Positions 6,380-7,324 of a DNA stretch of 7,324 nt are shown here, one piece after another. The translations under genes and the position numbers were made by a program. Origin of the DNA: Bacteroides sp. UBA939 (GTDB lineage Bacteria; Bacteroidota; Bacteroidia; Bacteroidales; Bacteroidaceae); assembly GCF_002293435.1 (NCBI RefSeq), contig NZ_DBDF01000215.1:1-7324 (forward strand), written 5' to 3'. The notes under the pieces were generated by a model. It was not told the origin of the DNA. It searched no databases and saw nothing but the letters and a program-made list of their open reading frames with translations. How positions within the stretch are numbered: the first letter of the stretch is position 1; the number at the start of each line of letters is the position of its first letter.

Positions 6380-7267
6380 ATGAATGCAAAAACTATTATT
6401 CTCAGCCTGTGTGTAGCAACACTGGCCACAACCCAGGCAACGGCGCAATTCACCTTCAGGATGCACACCAACGCTTCGGAGATTCAGAAGGACACCATCG
6501 GCGAAGTCCAACTCCTTGTGCAATACGAAACACATTGCATTGCCAACATAGAAAAACCGGAGAACGTAACCGAGGAAACCATGATGTTGGAAACAGGCAA
6601 AAACCTTTCCAAATTCTACAGCTACACCCAATACATCTGCGACTCCGTGCTGACGGCAGACTTCGCAAACAATGCATCGCAGGAAATCATGAACGAACAC
6701 CTGAAACAATATGGCACAAGCAAATTGTCCGAACGTACCTTCAAAGGTTATCCTACAGGGAAAGTAACCACACTCGACGAAATAGCAGGCATGACCCGCC
6801 TTCGTTGCGAAGAACCCGAAGAACGTCCACAATGGAAAGTATTGGCGGAAAACGACAGCATTCTATCTTACCTGTGCGTAAAAGCGGAATGCCAATTCAA
6901 GGGACGTACCTGGACAGCATGGTTCGCTCCGGAGATTCCTGTCAGTGACGGACCTTGGAAGCTCTACGGATTGCCGGGACTTATACTGAAAGCGGAAGAC
7001 AGTGAAGGACATTACTCGTTCACAGCAACAGGAATAGAACAGTGTCACACGTACAGACCTGTTATCTTCGACGGAAAAGAGTATGAGCCTGTCAACCGTA
7101 AGGCTTACGAAAAAGTACATGAACGTTACTATGCCGACCCGGTGGGCTTTATCGTCGGGAGTATGCCCAACGTTACAATTACCATAAAAGACGAACAGGG
7201 CAATAAGGCAAAGAATCCGAAAAACATATCGCATAATCCGTTGGAAAGGAATAAGAAGCTGTTTTGA
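6380..7267 (+). CDS. Secreted GLPGLI family protein
   Basis: A 295-residue exported protein of the Bacteroidota GLPGLI family (named from Porphyromonas gingivalis; Pfam Porph_ging). A Sec signal peptide covers about residues 1-22 (hydrophobic IILSLCVATLA, cleavage probably after ATA or near Gln23). There is no lipobox Cys at its end, so it is likely periplasmic or secreted. The family signature is clear: TWTAWFAPEIPVSDGPWKLY at about 177-196, then GLPGLI at 197-202 and the start of the next strand, LKAED. It ends in NPLERNKKLF, the usual type of C-terminus, so the gene looks complete. Six Cys residues lie in the mature part (C53, C87, C143, C166, C171, C222), so disulfides are possible. The biochemical function of the family is not known to me. 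The gene is divergent from the two-component operon and has its own promoter, which suggests but does not prove regulation by it. ATG at 6380 follows an A-rich leader without a Shine-Dalgarno sequence. Confidence 0.93.
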   Translation: MNAKTIILSLCVATLATTQATAQFTFRMHTNASEIQKDTIGEVQLLVQYETHCIANIEKPENVTEETMMLETGKNLSKFYSYTQYICDSVLTADFANNASQEIMNEHLKQYGTSKLSERTFKGYPTGKVTTLDEIAGMTRLRCEEPEERPQWKVLAENDSILSYLCVKAECQFKGRTWTAWFAPEIPVSDGPWKLYGLPGLILKAEDSEGHYSFTATGIEQCHTYRPVIFDGKEYEPVNRKAYEKVHERYYADPVGFIVGSMPNVTITIKDEQGNKAKNPKNISHNPLERNKKLF

Positions 7268-7324
7268 ATTTATTCCTAATTAATTTTATCAGTCTCTTTT
7301 AAGTTTGTTTTCGGTCTCTTTTCC

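Noticed and set aside
6362..6832. 156-codon minus-strand frame opposite the GLPGLI gene
   Set aside because: It starts inside a gene with a clear signal peptide and family signature; its product resembles only a reverse-complement artefact.
7292..7322. Direct repeat GTCTCTTTT at 7292-7300 and 7314-7322, plus TTTG at 7304-7307 that could be a -33 element for a gene beyond the window
   Set aside because: The repeat is short and in T-rich DNA, and the matching -7 box would fall outside the window. There is also no hairpin in 7268-7324 to call a terminator for the GLPGLI gene.
1..7324. A new defence, mobile-element or RNA-guided system
   Set aside because: All five protein genes fit ordinary Bacteroidales envelope and signalling families; there are no nucleases, reverse transcriptases, integrases, terminal inverted repeats or structured non-coding RNAs that I can support.

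Overview
The window looks like chromosomal DNA of a Bacteroides-type organism (order Bacteroidales). Three things point there: a GLPGLI-family secreted protein and a beta-helix lipoprotein of Bacteroidota type, several matches to the Bacteroides -7 promoter box (TAnnTTTG), and start codons preceded by A/C-rich leaders with no Shine-Dalgarno sequence. No rRNA, tRNA, insertion sequence, phage gene or CRISPR array is visible.

Layout: (1) 1-90 is a G-poor leader with a heptamer-based tandem repeat. (2) 91-2454 (+) encodes a 787-residue lipoprotein built from two in-register copies of a ~378-residue beta-helix domain. (3) 2455-2522 holds a hairpin that probably terminates two convergent genes. (4) 2523-3779 (-) encodes a YbdG-type MscS-family mechanosensitive channel. 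(5) 3861-4571 (-) is an OmpR/PhoB-type response regulator and 4640-6190 (-) its membrane histidine kinase; the kinase comes first in transcription order, and a G-free heptamer-repeat leader lies between them. (6) 6191-6379 is a divergent control region with promoter boxes in both directions, an 11-bp-period direct repeat, an imperfect palindrome and a small hairpin. (7) 6380-7267 (+) is a secreted GLPGLI-family protein. (8) 7268-7324 is T-rich with no gene visible.

How the genes may work together (inference): the kinase and regulator form one two-component system. The GLPGLI gene is divergent from it, and a PhoB-like direct repeat sits just upstream of its promoter, so it is the best candidate target. 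The channel gene lies 81 bp downstream of the regulator on the same strand with no terminator between them; it may be read through from the two-component operon and also has a possible promoter box of its own. This suggests an envelope-related response. The beta-helix lipoprotein is convergent with this block and need not be related.

I did not find an undescribed defence, mobile or RNA-guided system. The points most worth following up are the natural Thr-to-Arg change in the kinase phosphatase motif, the near-identical tandem domains of the lipoprotein, the heptamer-repeat leaders, and the candidate operator in front of the GLPGLI gene.
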